Position numbers and translations under genes: made by a program. From CBDCVD01 sp965224015 (GTDB lineage: Bacteria; Pseudomonadota; Alphaproteobacteria; Rhizobiales; CBDCVD01), in contig OZ245032.1 of the NCBI GenBank assembly GCA_965224015.1, forward strand, positions 3,100,001 through 3,164,000: a stretch of 64,000 nucleotides of DNA, in the 5' to 3' direction. Under the pieces are notes generated by a model that was not told the origin of the DNA, searched no databases, and saw only the letters and a list, made by a program, of their open reading frames with translations. Of the stretch, positions 40,677 through 49,683 are shown piece after piece; positions within the stretch are counted from its first letter, which is position 1, and every line of letters begins with the position of its first letter.

Positions 40677-42137
40677 ATGAACCACACGCTTGCGCGAATG
40701 CCGGACGGGGTTCGTGTTCCCCGGTATGATCGGGCGAGTTTGACCCCTGGCATTGTCCACATCGGTCTCGGCAATTTCCACCGTGCCCATCAGGCCTGGT
40801 ATCTGCACCGCCTGATGGATGAGGGGTTGGCGCATGATTGGGCCATTATTGGAGCGGGTGTCAGGCCGGCGGACGCCACGCAGCGGGAAAAACTCAAAGC
40901 GCAGGACTGCCTGACCACCTTGGTTGAGCTCGGCCCTTCGGGGAAATCCGCCGAGATCGTTGGCTCGATGATTGACTACCTTCCGGTTGAGGAGGGCAAC
41001 TGGACGCTGATCGACGCCATGGCAGACCCGGCAATCCGCATTGTTTCAATGACGGTGACCGAGGGCGGTTATTACACGAAGCCCGACGGCAGCTTCGATG
41101 CCGATCACGCCGATATCAAGCATGACGCCGCCACCCCGGACGCGCCGCGAACCGCCTTCGGGGCCATGGTGGCCGCCCTAAAACGGCGGCGCGATGCCGG
41201 GACAGGTCCGTTCACTGGCCAGTCTTGCGACAACCTGCAAGGCAACGGGGCCATCCTGCGCCGCACAGTTCTGGGCATCGCCGAACTCACGGACCTCAAC
41301 CTTGCCGAGTGGATAGACAGCAACTGCACCTTCCCGAATTCGATGGTCGATTGCATTGTTCCTGCCACCGGCCCAAGGGAACTCGCCCTCGTGCGCGAGC
41401 AATTCGGCATCGGCGATAACGTGCCGGTCATCCACGAAAACTTTCGCCAATGGGTAATTGAGGACGATTTCTGTGCCGGTCGGCCCGGCTGGGACAAGGC
41501 AGGGGCCACCTTCTGTGACCGCGTCCACGATTTCGAGATGATGAAGCTCCGCATCTTGAACGCGGGCCATCAACTTTTGGCCAACGCAGGCGAAATCCTC
41601 TCGATCGAGACCATTTCGGGCTGCATGGCGCACGAAAAGATTCGCACCTTCTTCGGCAAGGTCCAGCGCGACGAGATCGCGCCGCAGGTCCATCCCGTTC
41701 CCGGCATGACGCCTGCAAACTATATCGACCTGATTGAGCGGCGTTTCTCGAACCCGAAGATCGTCGATACCACCCGCCGCGTCGCCTTCGACGGCGCCTC
41801 GCGGCATACCGGCTTCCTGCTGCCCATGGTGCGCGAACGCCTGAAATCCGGGGGCACCATCGACGGACTTGCGCTGGCTGAGGCACTCTGGGCGCGCATG
41901 TGCGCGGGTACCCGCGAGGACGGCAGTCACATCGCGCCGAACGATCCCTTTTGGGAGCAACTGACAAGAGCGGCCGCGATCGCGAAGGACCGCCCGCAAG
42001 CCTGGCTCGACCAGACGCAGTTTTACGGCACATTGGGAGATAACGCTGAATTCAGCCACGCTTTCGCGCGCCATTTGAAGGCGATCTGGGCCGACGGGAC
42101 CGAGGCGGCTCTGACCTCATACGCGGCAGCCTCGTGA
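40677..42137 (+). CDS. mtlK: Mannitol 2-dehydrogenase family protein
   Basis: A polyol-specific long-chain dehydrogenase (486 residues from the ATG at 40677; a GTG at 40656 would give 493). It oxidises D-mannitol or D-arabinitol-like polyols to ketoses with NAD. N-terminal cofactor motif GIVHIGLGNFHRAHQ (about 22-36); catalytic Lys-Asn-His arrangement K-x4-N-x2-H in MKLRILNAGHQ (about 290-300). There is no strong ribosome binding site at either start. Its TGA overlaps the next gene's GTG. Confidence 0.92.
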   Translation: MNHTLARMPDGVRVPRYDRASLTPGIVHIGLGNFHRAHQAWYLHRLMDEGLAHDWAIIGAGVRPADATQREKLKAQDCLTTLVELGPSGKSAEIVGSMIDYLPVEEGNWTLIDAMADPAIRIVSMTVTEGGYYTKPDGSFDADHADIKHDAATPDAPRTAFGAMVAALKRRRDAGTGPFTGQSCDNLQGNGAILRRTVLGIAELTDLNLAEWIDSNCTFPNSMVDCIVPATGPRELALVREQFGIGDNVPVIHENFRQWVIEDDFCAGRPGWDKAGATFCDRVHDFEMMKLRILNAGHQLLANAGEILSIETISGCMAHEKIRTFFGKVQRDEIAPQVHPVPGMTPANYIDLIERRFSNPKIVDTTRRVAFDGASRHTGFLLPMVRERLKSGGTIDGLALAEALWARMCAGTREDGSHIAPNDPFWEQLTRAAAIAKDRPQAWLDQTQFYGTLGDNAEFSHAFARHLKAIWADGTEAALTSYAAAS

Positions 42138-43126
42138 AAGCGGTCCTATTCCCAGCGAAGGGTGCCGTCGAGATTGCCAATCTTGCGGATCCGCGCCCCG
42201 AACCGGATGAAGTGGTCATTGAGGTTCGCGCGGCGGGGATTTGCCACACTGACATCGAGGTTCTGCGCGGTAACTATGGCACCGGGGCATTCCCGCTAGT
42301 TGCCTGTCATGAGTTCGCGGGCGTGGTTTGCGAGATCGGCGCCGAGGTGGCGGATCTGAAACCCGGCGACCGGGTCGTCGTCGATCCGAATATCGAATGC
42401 GGGACATGCAGGGCCTGCCGTCGCGGCTGGGCGCATCTTTGCGAGCGTCTTGGTGCTTATGGCGTAACGGTCAATGGCGGATTTGCCGAGCGTTGCGCCG
42501 TTGCCGCCACCGCGGTTCACAAGATCGGCGACATGCCTTTCGACCTTGCCGCACTTGCCGAACCGATGGGCTGCGTCCTGAACGGTGTCGCGGCCGCGCA
42601 CCGCGATACTACCCGAAATGCGTTGATCATCGGTGCCGGGCCGATGGGCCTTCTTATGGCTGTTGCACTGCGAACCCGCGGTCTCGACGATATCGCTCTC
42701 GTTGACATCGACGAAAACCGCCTCTCCATGACCGAAAATTTCGGCTTCACGGCTCTCGCCGCGGACACGTCCGAGATAGCTGCACGCGGGCGCCCGTCAG
42801 ACCTTGTCGTCGAGGCGACCGGCGTGCCCTCCGTCGTTGCCGAGGCCCTTGATTTTGTCGCCGATGGTGGGACGCTGCATATCTTCGGTGTCAGCCCGCG
42901 GGACTTACACGTCTCGTTCTCGCCATTTGAGATTTTTCGCCGTCAGTTGAGCATCGTCGGATCGCATTCGCTGAACCACAACATTCCGGGTGCACTCGAG
43001 ACTTTGCGCGCGGCGGGCCTCGAGATCGGTCGCCTCGTTACGCATCGTCTGGATCTGCGCGGCATTGCCGAAACGCTCTCCGGTCATCCGCCGCCGGGAG
43101 CGATGAAAGTCCAGTTCGCTGCCTGA
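42134..43126 (+). CDS. Zinc-dependent alcohol dehydrogenase (MDR family)
   Basis: A 330-residue medium-chain dehydrogenase. The catalytic zinc site is set by GICHTD (Cys near 36) and GHE-like CHEF (about 58-61); the structural zinc site has four Cys in CGTCRACRRGWAHLC (about 88-102); the NAD motif is IIGAGPMGLLMA (about 159-170). Starts with GTG overlapping the mtlK stop (GTGA), so it belongs to the polyol operon, where it may oxidise another polyol or sugar. Close to sorbitol/xylitol/threonine dehydrogenases, but the substrate is not decided. Confidence 0.9.
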   Translation: MKAVLFPAKGAVEIANLADPRPEPDEVVIEVRAAGICHTDIEVLRGNYGTGAFPLVACHEFAGVVCEIGAEVADLKPGDRVVVDPNIECGTCRACRRGWAHLCERLGAYGVTVNGGFAERCAVAATAVHKIGDMPFDLAALAEPMGCVLNGVAAAHRDTTRNALIIGAGPMGLLMAVALRTRGLDDIALVDIDENRLSMTENFGFTALAADTSEIAARGRPSDLVVEATGVPSVVAEALDFVADGGTLHIFGVSPRDLHVSFSPFEIFRRQLSIVGSHSLNHNIPGALETLRAAGLEIGRLVTHRLDLRGIAETLSGHPPPGAMKVQFAA

Positions 43127-43151
43127 ACGCGGGCAGTTGAAAGGATCTACC

Positions 43152-43304
43152 ATGCTCAACCTCGAAACCAACAAGATGATCGCCAACGTACTCGGGACCC
43201 ACGAAGGCGGTATGGAAGATATCGCCCCTATCCCTAGAAACAGGCGGCGCACGTTAAACGAGCAGATCGTAAAATCTGGATTGACAAAACACGCCTGGCT
43301 ATAA
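43152..43304 (+). CDS. Short ORF (50 aa), possible stump of a truncated operon gene
   Basis: An ATG with a good AAGGA site starts a 50-residue frame 25 bp after the alcohol dehydrogenase. The first part (MLNLETNKMIANVLG) looks like a normal protein start; after about residue 28 it becomes basic and ends. I do not recognise it. It could be the 5' stump of a gene whose remainder was deleted, since the sequence after it (a thrice-repeated GCAGACCC motif at 43320-43360) belongs to nothing I can name. Confidence 0.35.
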   Translation: MLNLETNKMIANVLGTHEGGMEDIAPIPRNRRRTLNEQIVKSGLTKHAWL

Positions 43305-43381
43305 CTCATGGGAAAATCCGCAGACCCATGCTAACCCGTGCAGACCCGTGCAGACCCATTAAGCGAGATCCTGCAGATTCC

Positions 43382-43409
43382 TTGCAAAATTTACTATACT
43401 CGCTATACC
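43382..43409 (+). promoter_or_regulatory. Possible sigma-70 promoter before dctP2
   Basis: TTGCAA and TATACC are separated by 16 bases and lie 33 bp before the TRAP binding-protein start. It is a reasonable but unproven match. Confidence 0.35.
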
Positions 43410-43441
43410 AGACTTTTGCTCTACAAACTTGGGAGGAGACC

Positions 43442-44455
43442 ATGACGAACAAAAATCTTTGCAGCGTAGCGATTGCCGCCATCACTTTGGCCTTTGCCAC
43501 TGAGGCCATGGCGACGGAATGGAATGTGTCCCTGTGGGGCAAGCGCCGCGCTTTTACTGAGCATATCGAGAAACTGGCAGAGCTTGTGTCCGAAAAAACC
43601 GGCGGCGAATTCACACTCAACATCAGCTATGGTGGCCTGTCAAAGAACCGTGAGAACCTTGACGGGATATCCATTGGCGCCTTCGAAATGGCGCAGTTCT
43701 GTGCTGGCTATCACCGCGACAAAAATCCTTCAATCACCGTGCTTGAGTTGCCTTTCCTGGGTGTGACATCATTAGAACAAGAGATTGCACTGTCGAAGGC
43801 CGTTTATGCGCATCCAGCAACGGTGAAAGACCTGGGCCGCTGGAATGCAACGCTTCTGATGCCTTCCCCGCTGCCACAATATAACATTGTCGGCGTGGGG
43901 GATGCGCCTCAAACGCTCGCGGACTTCAGGGGCCTGAGTGTACGAGCCACGGGCGGCATCGGCAAAGCGATGGAAGCCATTGGTGCTGTGCCCACATCGA
44001 TGTCAGCCTCGGAAGTGCGGCAGGCTATGGACAGCGGCGTAGTTAAAGCGGTTAGTTTCGCGCCTCATGCCCATATGTCCTTTGGTACTATCGAAAACGG
44101 CACATGGTGGACAACAAACCTGAACCCGGGTACCGTGAATTGCCCCGTGGTTGTGAATACGGATGCACTGGCTGATCTGAGCGATGAGCACCGCGACGCG
44201 CTTTTATCTTCGGTTGACGCGGCGCTTGATCACTACGTTGCCAATTATAATGGCGCGACGATGGCCGCCTGGGGCCCGGCTCTAGAAGAGCGTGGCATCA
44301 CCAAAGTGACTTTCTCCGATGAAGACATCGCGGCTTTCAGGAAAGCCGCTGCCGCGCCCGCTGCAAGCGCCTGGATTGAGACCAACACAGCTGCCGGGCT
44401 GCCTGCACAAGATCTCTATGATCTCGTCACGGGCATGATCGCGGCCGACAAATAA
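43442..44455 (+). CDS. TRAP transporter solute-binding protein, DctP type (second system)
   Basis: A 337-residue periplasmic protein with a Sec signal peptide (about 1-24, cleavage near AMATE). Strand WNVSLWGKRR (about 26-35), EHIEKLAELVSEKTGGEFTL and the central FRGLSVRATGGIGKAMEAIGA (from about 162) fit TRAP binding proteins. GGGAGGAG precedes the ATG at 43442; the frame opens earlier without a binding site. Unlike the first DctP (Tat signal), this one is Sec-exported. It is followed by dctQ and dctM on the same strand, with no enzymes in between. Confidence 0.9.
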   Translation: MTNKNLCSVAIAAITLAFATEAMATEWNVSLWGKRRAFTEHIEKLAELVSEKTGGEFTLNISYGGLSKNRENLDGISIGAFEMAQFCAGYHRDKNPSITVLELPFLGVTSLEQEIALSKAVYAHPATVKDLGRWNATLLMPSPLPQYNIVGVGDAPQTLADFRGLSVRATGGIGKAMEAIGAVPTSMSASEVRQAMDSGVVKAVSFAPHAHMSFGTIENGTWWTTNLNPGTVNCPVVVNTDALADLSDEHRDALLSSVDAALDHYVANYNGATMAAWGPALEERGITKVTFSDEDIAAFRKAAAAPAASAWIETNTAAGLPAQDLYDLVTGMIAADK

Positions 44456-44475
44456 ACCTCCACTGCCGCTCCGAA

Positions 44476-44496
44476 GCTCTGCAAAAGTTGCAGAGC
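44476..44496 (+). terminator. Hairpin between dctP2 and dctQ2
   Basis: GCTCTGCAA-AAG-TTGCAGAGC, a perfect 9-bp stem, followed by GGCGGCCTTGTTTT. It sits 20 bp after the stop, fitting an attenuating terminator that lowers permease expression relative to the binding protein. Confidence 0.7.
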
Positions 44497-44527
44497 GGCG
44501 GCCTTGTTTTACATATGAGGTTTTCTT

Positions 44528-45172
44528 ATGGCGATCACATCCCTGGTGTTGTCCGACGACAGCACCCTTAGCCGTTTTGATCATGCGCTCCTTAGACTGG
44601 AACGCAGTTTGGCGCTTCTTAGCGGTCTTGCAGTGTTTTCGCTGATCATCCTTGCCGTGGTCTCCGTCGGTGGACGCAACGGCTTTAACAGCCCGCTTCC
44701 CGGCTATGTGGACTGGATCGAGCAAGCCATGCCCCTGATCGCCTTCATGGGCGTGTCCTTTGTGATGCGCGAAGGGGGCCACATTCGCATGGATATTGTG
44801 GTCAGCAAGTTGCGCGGTCGGCCCCTTTACATCGTGGAACTGATCACAACGCTGGCTGTGCTGGTCCTGATGGTGTTACTCGTTTGGGGCACCTGGGCGC
44901 ATTTTCAGCGCAGCTTTGATTTTGCCGCCCCCTTGTGGAGCCGCGACAGCTCGATGGATATCGCGCTGCCGATTTGGCCTGCAAAACTGCTGGCACCCGT
45001 CGCCTTCAGTGTATTGTGCGTTCGGCTTTGCCTGCAAGTTTGGGCCTATGGCCGTGCTGTGGTTACGGGCCGCGCCATTGCCGTGCCCTTGATCGCAGAC
45101 GCCGCCAGACAGGCACAGATCGTGGCTGATCACCTTCAGCCCACGCAGCCCTCCGGCAAGGCACGGAACTAA
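44528..45172 (+). CDS. TRAP transporter small permease, DctQ type (second system)
   Basis: A 214-residue membrane protein with four predicted helices (about 32-54, 60-80, 103-123, 150-170). MREGGHIRMDIV (about 79-90) matches the conserved DctQ loop. TGAGG precedes the ATG. The TAA stop shares its last base with the ATG of dctM. Confidence 0.87.
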   Translation: MAITSLVLSDDSTLSRFDHALLRLERSLALLSGLAVFSLIILAVVSVGGRNGFNSPLPGYVDWIEQAMPLIAFMGVSFVMREGGHIRMDIVVSKLRGRPLYIVELITTLAVLVLMVLLVWGTWAHFQRSFDFAAPLWSRDSSMDIALPIWPAKLLAPVAFSVLCVRLCLQVWAYGRAVVTGRAIAVPLIADAARQAQIVADHLQPTQPSGKARN

Positions 45173-46572
45173 TGGAATCAGTTGATATTGGCCTGTGGGT
45201 CACGGGCGGACTGCTGGTGATGGTCTTCTTTGGGATGCGGGTGACCTTTGCGGCAGGCCTTGCAGGTTTGATCGGCTTGATCTGGATTTTCTGGGCCAGG
45301 AAAGGCTATGATGCTGGAGATTTTGGCTGGGCACTGGGCGTCGCGGTGAAGACAGCGGGGCAAATCCCGCACTCCAAGGTTTCAAGCCAGGCGCTGAGCC
45401 TCATTCCGACCTTCATTCTCATTGGATATCTGGCCTACTACGCAGGCCTGACGAAAGCGCTATTTGAAGCAGCTAAACGTTGGATTGCCTGGGTTCCGGG
45501 TGGCCTGGCGGTTTCAACCGTTTTTGCCACAGCAGGCTTTGCGGCGGTTTCTGGTGCGTCCGTTGCCACCTCGGCAGTGTTCGCACGTATCGCTATCCCC
45601 GAGATGCTCAAGATCGGCTATGACAAGCGTTTCGCCGCAGGTGTGGTGGCCGCAGGCGGTACCCTGGCCTCACTCATCCCCCCCTCAGCGATCCTGGTAA
45701 TCTACGCAATTATCGTCGAACAGGATGTTGGTAAACTTTTGCTTGCAGGTTTTATTCCGGGCGCGTTTTCCGCACTCATTTACGGGTTGCTTATTATAGG
45801 CCTTGCCATGACGATTAAAGGCTTTGGCCCCCCTGTTGGTGGCTTTACCTGGCGGGAACGCCTGGTCTCCTTACCGCCGGCGCTTCCAGTCGTTTTTGTC
45901 GTCGTGATAATCATATGCTTTGTCTATAATCCTTTTGGTGGTGAAGCCTGGGGAACGCCGACAGAGGGTGGAGCGATAGGAGCCTTTGTCGTGTTCCTCA
46001 TGGCACTTTACCAAGGTATGCGCTGGCAACAGCTCAAGGATGCACTGATAGAGACTGCCAAGCTCAGTGTGATGATCTTTTCCATCATTTGGGGCGTTCT
46101 GATATATGTGCGTTTCCTGGGTTTTGCTGATCTGCCCGGTGCCTTCTCCGAATGGATAACGTCGCTGACGATGTCGCCGATGCTGATTATGATCTGCATC
46201 CTGCTCGCCTATGCCGTGCTTGGCATGTTCATGGACGCTATCGGGATGATGTTGCTGACACTGCCTGTGGTCTATCCGGCGGTGATGGCCCTGAACGGAG
46301 GGGAGCTCGTCTCCGCAGCCGACAGTACTTTCGGTATGAGCGGGCCGATGTGCGCGATCTGGTTCGGGATCCTGGTTGTGAAAATGGCCGAGTTCTGCCT
46401 GATCACCCCGCCCATTGGACTGAACTGTTTTATCGTGGCGGGCGTGCGAGACGATCTTTCTGTACAGGATGTGTTCATGGGCGTGACCCCGTTTTTCATC
46501 GCAGACGCGATAACCATCGCATTGCTCGTGGCCTTCCCGGCCATTGTGCTTTGGCTGCCAAGCCTCGCCTGA
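45172..46572 (+). CDS. TRAP transporter large permease, DctM type (second system)
   Basis: A 466-residue inner-membrane carrier. It shows the VSGASVATSAVFARIAIPEM segment (about 126-145), the LASLIPPSAILVIYAI motif (about 164-179) and the C-terminal LITPPIGLNCFIVAGV, as expected for DctM. It starts one base inside the dctQ stop (TAATG). The insertion between the early helices is longer than in the first DctM, so the two carriers belong to different subgroups. Confidence 0.92.
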   Translation: MESVDIGLWVTGGLLVMVFFGMRVTFAAGLAGLIGLIWIFWARKGYDAGDFGWALGVAVKTAGQIPHSKVSSQALSLIPTFILIGYLAYYAGLTKALFEAAKRWIAWVPGGLAVSTVFATAGFAAVSGASVATSAVFARIAIPEMLKIGYDKRFAAGVVAAGGTLASLIPPSAILVIYAIIVEQDVGKLLLAGFIPGAFSALIYGLLIIGLAMTIKGFGPPVGGFTWRERLVSLPPALPVVFVVVIIICFVYNPFGGEAWGTPTEGGAIGAFVVFLMALYQGMRWQQLKDALIETAKLSVMIFSIIWGVLIYVRFLGFADLPGAFSEWITSLTMSPMLIMICILLAYAVLGMFMDAIGMMLLTLPVVYPAVMALNGGELVSAADSTFGMSGPMCAIWFGILVVKMAEFCLITPPIGLNCFIVAGVRDDLSVQDVFMGVTPFFIADAITIALLVAFPAIVLWLPSLA

Positions 46573-46582
46573 TCGATACCTG

Positions 46583-46685
46583 ATACCAGCGGTATTGGTT
46601 TTATATACACGCCGACTGGTGTACTGCCTTGATAACACACTTACTTGACGCTAAGCCATGAGTCATTGTTAAGGACCCTTGGTAT
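46583..46685 (+). repeat. Family-1 103-bp repeat with adjoining fragment
   Basis: ATACCAGCGG to CTTGGTAT, 103 bp, 10 bp after dctM2. It is followed by GACACGCTCTAG (a family-3 tip) and at about 46695-46725 by a degenerate reverse fragment of family 1 (AGCGTCAAAACGGTCTGTTA). Confidence 0.88.
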
Positions 46686-46756
46686 GACACGCTCTAGCGT
46701 CAAAACGGTCTGTTATCAAGGGACCACAGGTCACATAGCTCAAGCAGAACGTCTGC

Positions 46757-48223
46757 TCACGCGACAATTTCCTTATTGTCTTCACCCGTCAATTCAGAGG
46801 GCTGCCACTCGGTGCCGATCAGCTCAGGTGTATCGTAATCCAGCATGCCCTGCCAGTGCGCCTCGATATCCTCGACATATAGCGTTGATGCAATGGCACG
46901 AGCCAGCCAGGCGGCGCCTTCCGAAACGCCGGGGATATCACCGCTCACTTTTCCAAGGCTTGCGGTCGCACCATAGTTGAAACAATAGACATTTTTGAGC
47001 CATGGTGCCCGGCCGGGGGCTTTTTCGCGAAACGAAAAGTCGGGACCTAAATAGGGAAACCGTCCCAGATTATCAGACTTTTCGTTTGCCGGTGGCACGT
47101 ATACATCCTTCCACAGCAGTATATCCCCCGCAGCATCCCCGAATTCGGTACGCGATAGCGGGTCAATATAAAAGCCTGTCCCGAGGATTATAAAATCGGT
47201 CGTATAGGATGTTCCATCGGCAAACCCGACACGGATTTCATTGCCTGACACGCGGGCCGATGTGACCGCCTTGCCGAAATGAAAGTAGGCGTTGTCGTGT
47301 CGGCTTACCCGCAACGTCGAACCGTGTGGCGGCGGCGTCTGGGTAACGAAGGAATACCGCATGAACCGCCAGCGCCATTCGTCGGGCAAATCAGCAAATC
47401 CGCATGTGAACCCAAAGCTGCCAATCCCCATCATTTTGTTGATTGTCGGCATCTCCTTGCGGCGGATCAGATGGCGCACCTCGCTAGCGCCGTGTTCCAG
47501 TGCCTCGGCGGCGTTGTCGACAGCAGACGCACCCACGCCCACAACAGCTACGCGCTTGCCTTTAAGAGCGGCAAAGTCGATCTCGTCTGCGGTGTGTGCC
47601 CAGCGCTCTCGCGGAAGCGCGTTTATGAAAGCCGGAATATGCGGCTTTCCCGTTCCATCGCGTCCAGTGGCAAAAACCAGTTTTCGCGTCAAAATCGTAT
47701 CACTTTCGGCACCGGATACGGCAAGGCGCAAAATATCCCCATGCGGTTCGACATGATCAACCGAAACACCGTTCTCCACCCCGATGGCCAACACCTCGCG
47801 ATACCAGCGCAAGTAATCCATCCACATTGCTCGCGGGATTTTGTCCAACTCATCCCAACGCCGCCGGCCGAACTGGGCCCGATACCACGCCTGGAACGTC
47901 AACGCCCCATGGCCGAATGCAGGTCCGGTCAGTTGCTTGGGTGAGCGAAGCGTTTCCATCCTGGCATATGTCAGCCACGGACCTTCCAGACCCTTTGGGC
48001 TGCGGTCCACTATGCGCAGGTTGCGCACCCCGCCCGTGGTCAATCCCAGCCACGCCACCATACCGCACATGCCGCCACCAACGATGACAACGTCGTTGAT
48101 GCCGCGCGCCGGGGGCACCCAAGTGTTTCCCGGATAGAGGAGGAAATCCAGGTCTTCGCGCAGCCGCGCCTGTAACGCCGTCAGGCCCCGATGATCGATA
48201 AACGAAAGTGTGTCCTCAGGCAT
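46757..48223 (-). CDS. Flavin-dependent monooxygenase-like FAD/NAD(P)-binding protein
   Basis: A 488-residue two-dinucleotide flavoprotein. FAD motif DVVIVGGGMCG (about 44-54), the NADPH motif VAVVGVGASAVDNA (about 225-238), and a FATGRDG-type linker (about 184-190) and ILGTGFYIDPLS near 337-348, all typical of class-B flavin monooxygenases. The ATG at 48223 has AGGATC 8 bases upstream; a GTG at 48265 would add 14 residues. It is the last gene of a minus-strand block with an MFS and an ABC transporter. N-hydroxylation or oxidation of an amine is a guess. Confidence 0.82.
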   Translation of the reverse strand: MPEDTLSFIDHRGLTALQARLREDLDFLLYPGNTWVPPARGINDVVIVGGGMCGMVAWLGLTTGGVRNLRIVDRSPKGLEGPWLTYARMETLRSPKQLTGPAFGHGALTFQAWYRAQFGRRRWDELDKIPRAMWMDYLRWYREVLAIGVENGVSVDHVEPHGDILRLAVSGAESDTILTRKLVFATGRDGTGKPHIPAFINALPRERWAHTADEIDFAALKGKRVAVVGVGASAVDNAAEALEHGASEVRHLIRRKEMPTINKMMGIGSFGFTCGFADLPDEWRWRFMRYSFVTQTPPPHGSTLRVSRHDNAYFHFGKAVTSARVSGNEIRVGFADGTSYTTDFIILGTGFYIDPLSRTEFGDAAGDILLWKDVYVPPANEKSDNLGRFPYLGPDFSFREKAPGRAPWLKNVYCFNYGATASLGKVSGDIPGVSEGAAWLARAIASTLYVEDIEAHWQGMLDYDTPELIGTEWQPSELTGEDNKEIVA

Positions 48224-48257
48224 GAATTTGATCCTGTGAGATACAGCGCGGGTGATA

Positions 48258-49589
48258 TTATCCACCGGTTTCCCTGGGCCAGCGTGGATGAAGGGCGTCG
48301 ATGTGATAGCGGTGAAGGTGTCTGTTATCGGGGCCAGTGGCCGGCCACGCCATCAGATGGGGATGGTTGGGGGCAAGTTCGGGATGGCTGTGAAGCAACT
48401 CCGGCTTATCCGATGCGGGCCAGACGCGCATGGCCACAAGGACGGTCACAATGCAAAGGCCGCACAGCATGATCAGCGCATTCTCAAGCCCGATCCACAC
48501 CGCGAGCCATCCAGCGAAGGGATATGCCAGCAGCCATCCCGCATGACTGAGCGAGAATTGTGCAGCAAAGACGGATGGCCTGTTTTCAGCACTGGCCGAT
48601 CGTGTGATGACACGCCCGCCTGGTGTGAGTACCAGCGATGACGCCAGACCAAAGCCGGTCCAAAGGGCCAACAAACCGGCAACCGGAAGGGAAAAGACGA
48701 TCAACAATCCAAACGCGGCAAACATGAACCCGCCCATCGACATGACCAGTCGCTCATTCGTTGCGCGGATCAGGCGTGGTACAAGACCGGCTCCCAGTGC
48801 AGCCCCGATACCGTAAAAAGCCATCAGGACAGGAAAATATTCCGCATCACCCAAACGCTTGCCCGCATAGACAACAGAATTGACCAACACCCATGCCATG
48901 GCCAATGACAGGGCAAAATGCAGCAAAAACAAACCTCTCAACCGTGGGGTGCGTACATAGATGTTTATGCCTTTTGCCGCGCGTTGCAGGAATGGTCTGC
49001 TATCGTTTTGTACGTGATCCTTTGGGAAACGGGCAACAACAAGGGCGACTATGGAGCCGACAAAGGCCAGGGCGGCGCCCAGAAAAAGCCCGTTCGCATC
49101 GACTATGCGAAGCATCATGGCGGCCAGCACCGGACTGAGTACCGCCTCCAGTGTATAGGCGATGCGTGAGTAGGCCAGCGCTTGGGTATAGGTGTCTTCA
49201 TCGGGCAGTATATCAGGAATAAGAGACTGAAAAAGTGGCGTAAAGCCAGCCGACAAGGCAAAGAAGGCAAAAGCCAGAAGGGCAATTTGCCACGTTTCAC
49301 CAGCAAATACCATGGGTAGAAGCAGCAGCATACGTCCCACATCGAGGGCCACCAATGTGGATTTTCGCGCCCGCCCGGCCAAAGCGGTTTCGGCCAGTGG
49401 CGCAAGTCCCACATAGGCGACCATTTTCAGCGCCAGCAAAAAGCCGAGTATCTGACCACCCGTCTCATTCCCGCCAATGGCATAGGCGCTCAATGACAGG
49501 GCGACCGTTAAAAGCCCGATCGCCAGAAGCGAACAGATTTGAGAGGCAAAGACTGCCCGGAATGCAGGATATTTTAGCGGGCTGTGCAT
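48258..49589 (-). CDS. MFS transporter with His-rich C-terminus
   Basis: A 443-residue transporter with about 12 hydrophobic segments, MFS type (SLLAIGLLTVALSLSAYAI at the start, GLAPLAETALAGRARKSTLV as the first cytoplasmic loop). The tail holds many His residues (LHSHPELAPNHPHL and HLHRYHIDALHPRWP) and is also seen in related MFS proteins in my memory. I start at ATG 49589, eight bases after GAGG; earlier in-frame starts have no support. It lies between the ABC ATPase and the monooxygenase, both minus strand. Confidence 0.82.
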   Translation of the reverse strand: MHSPLKYPAFRAVFASQICSLLAIGLLTVALSLSAYAIGGNETGGQILGFLLALKMVAYVGLAPLAETALAGRARKSTLVALDVGRMLLLLPMVFAGETWQIALLAFAFFALSAGFTPLFQSLIPDILPDEDTYTQALAYSRIAYTLEAVLSPVLAAMMLRIVDANGLFLGAALAFVGSIVALVVARFPKDHVQNDSRPFLQRAAKGINIYVRTPRLRGLFLLHFALSLAMAWVLVNSVVYAGKRLGDAEYFPVLMAFYGIGAALGAGLVPRLIRATNERLVMSMGGFMFAAFGLLIVFSLPVAGLLALWTGFGLASSLVLTPGGRVITRSASAENRPSVFAAQFSLSHAGWLLAYPFAGWLAVWIGLENALIMLCGLCIVTVLVAMRVWPASDKPELLHSHPELAPNHPHLMAWPATGPDNRHLHRYHIDALHPRWPRETGG

Positions 49590-49683
49590 TTTCATCACCT
49601 CATTTGCGGCCTTGCTGTGCCTGTCAACCGTAGCACTGTCTCGATTTTCTGGTCCAGGGGCGCTGACAGACCACAAACAGTTT

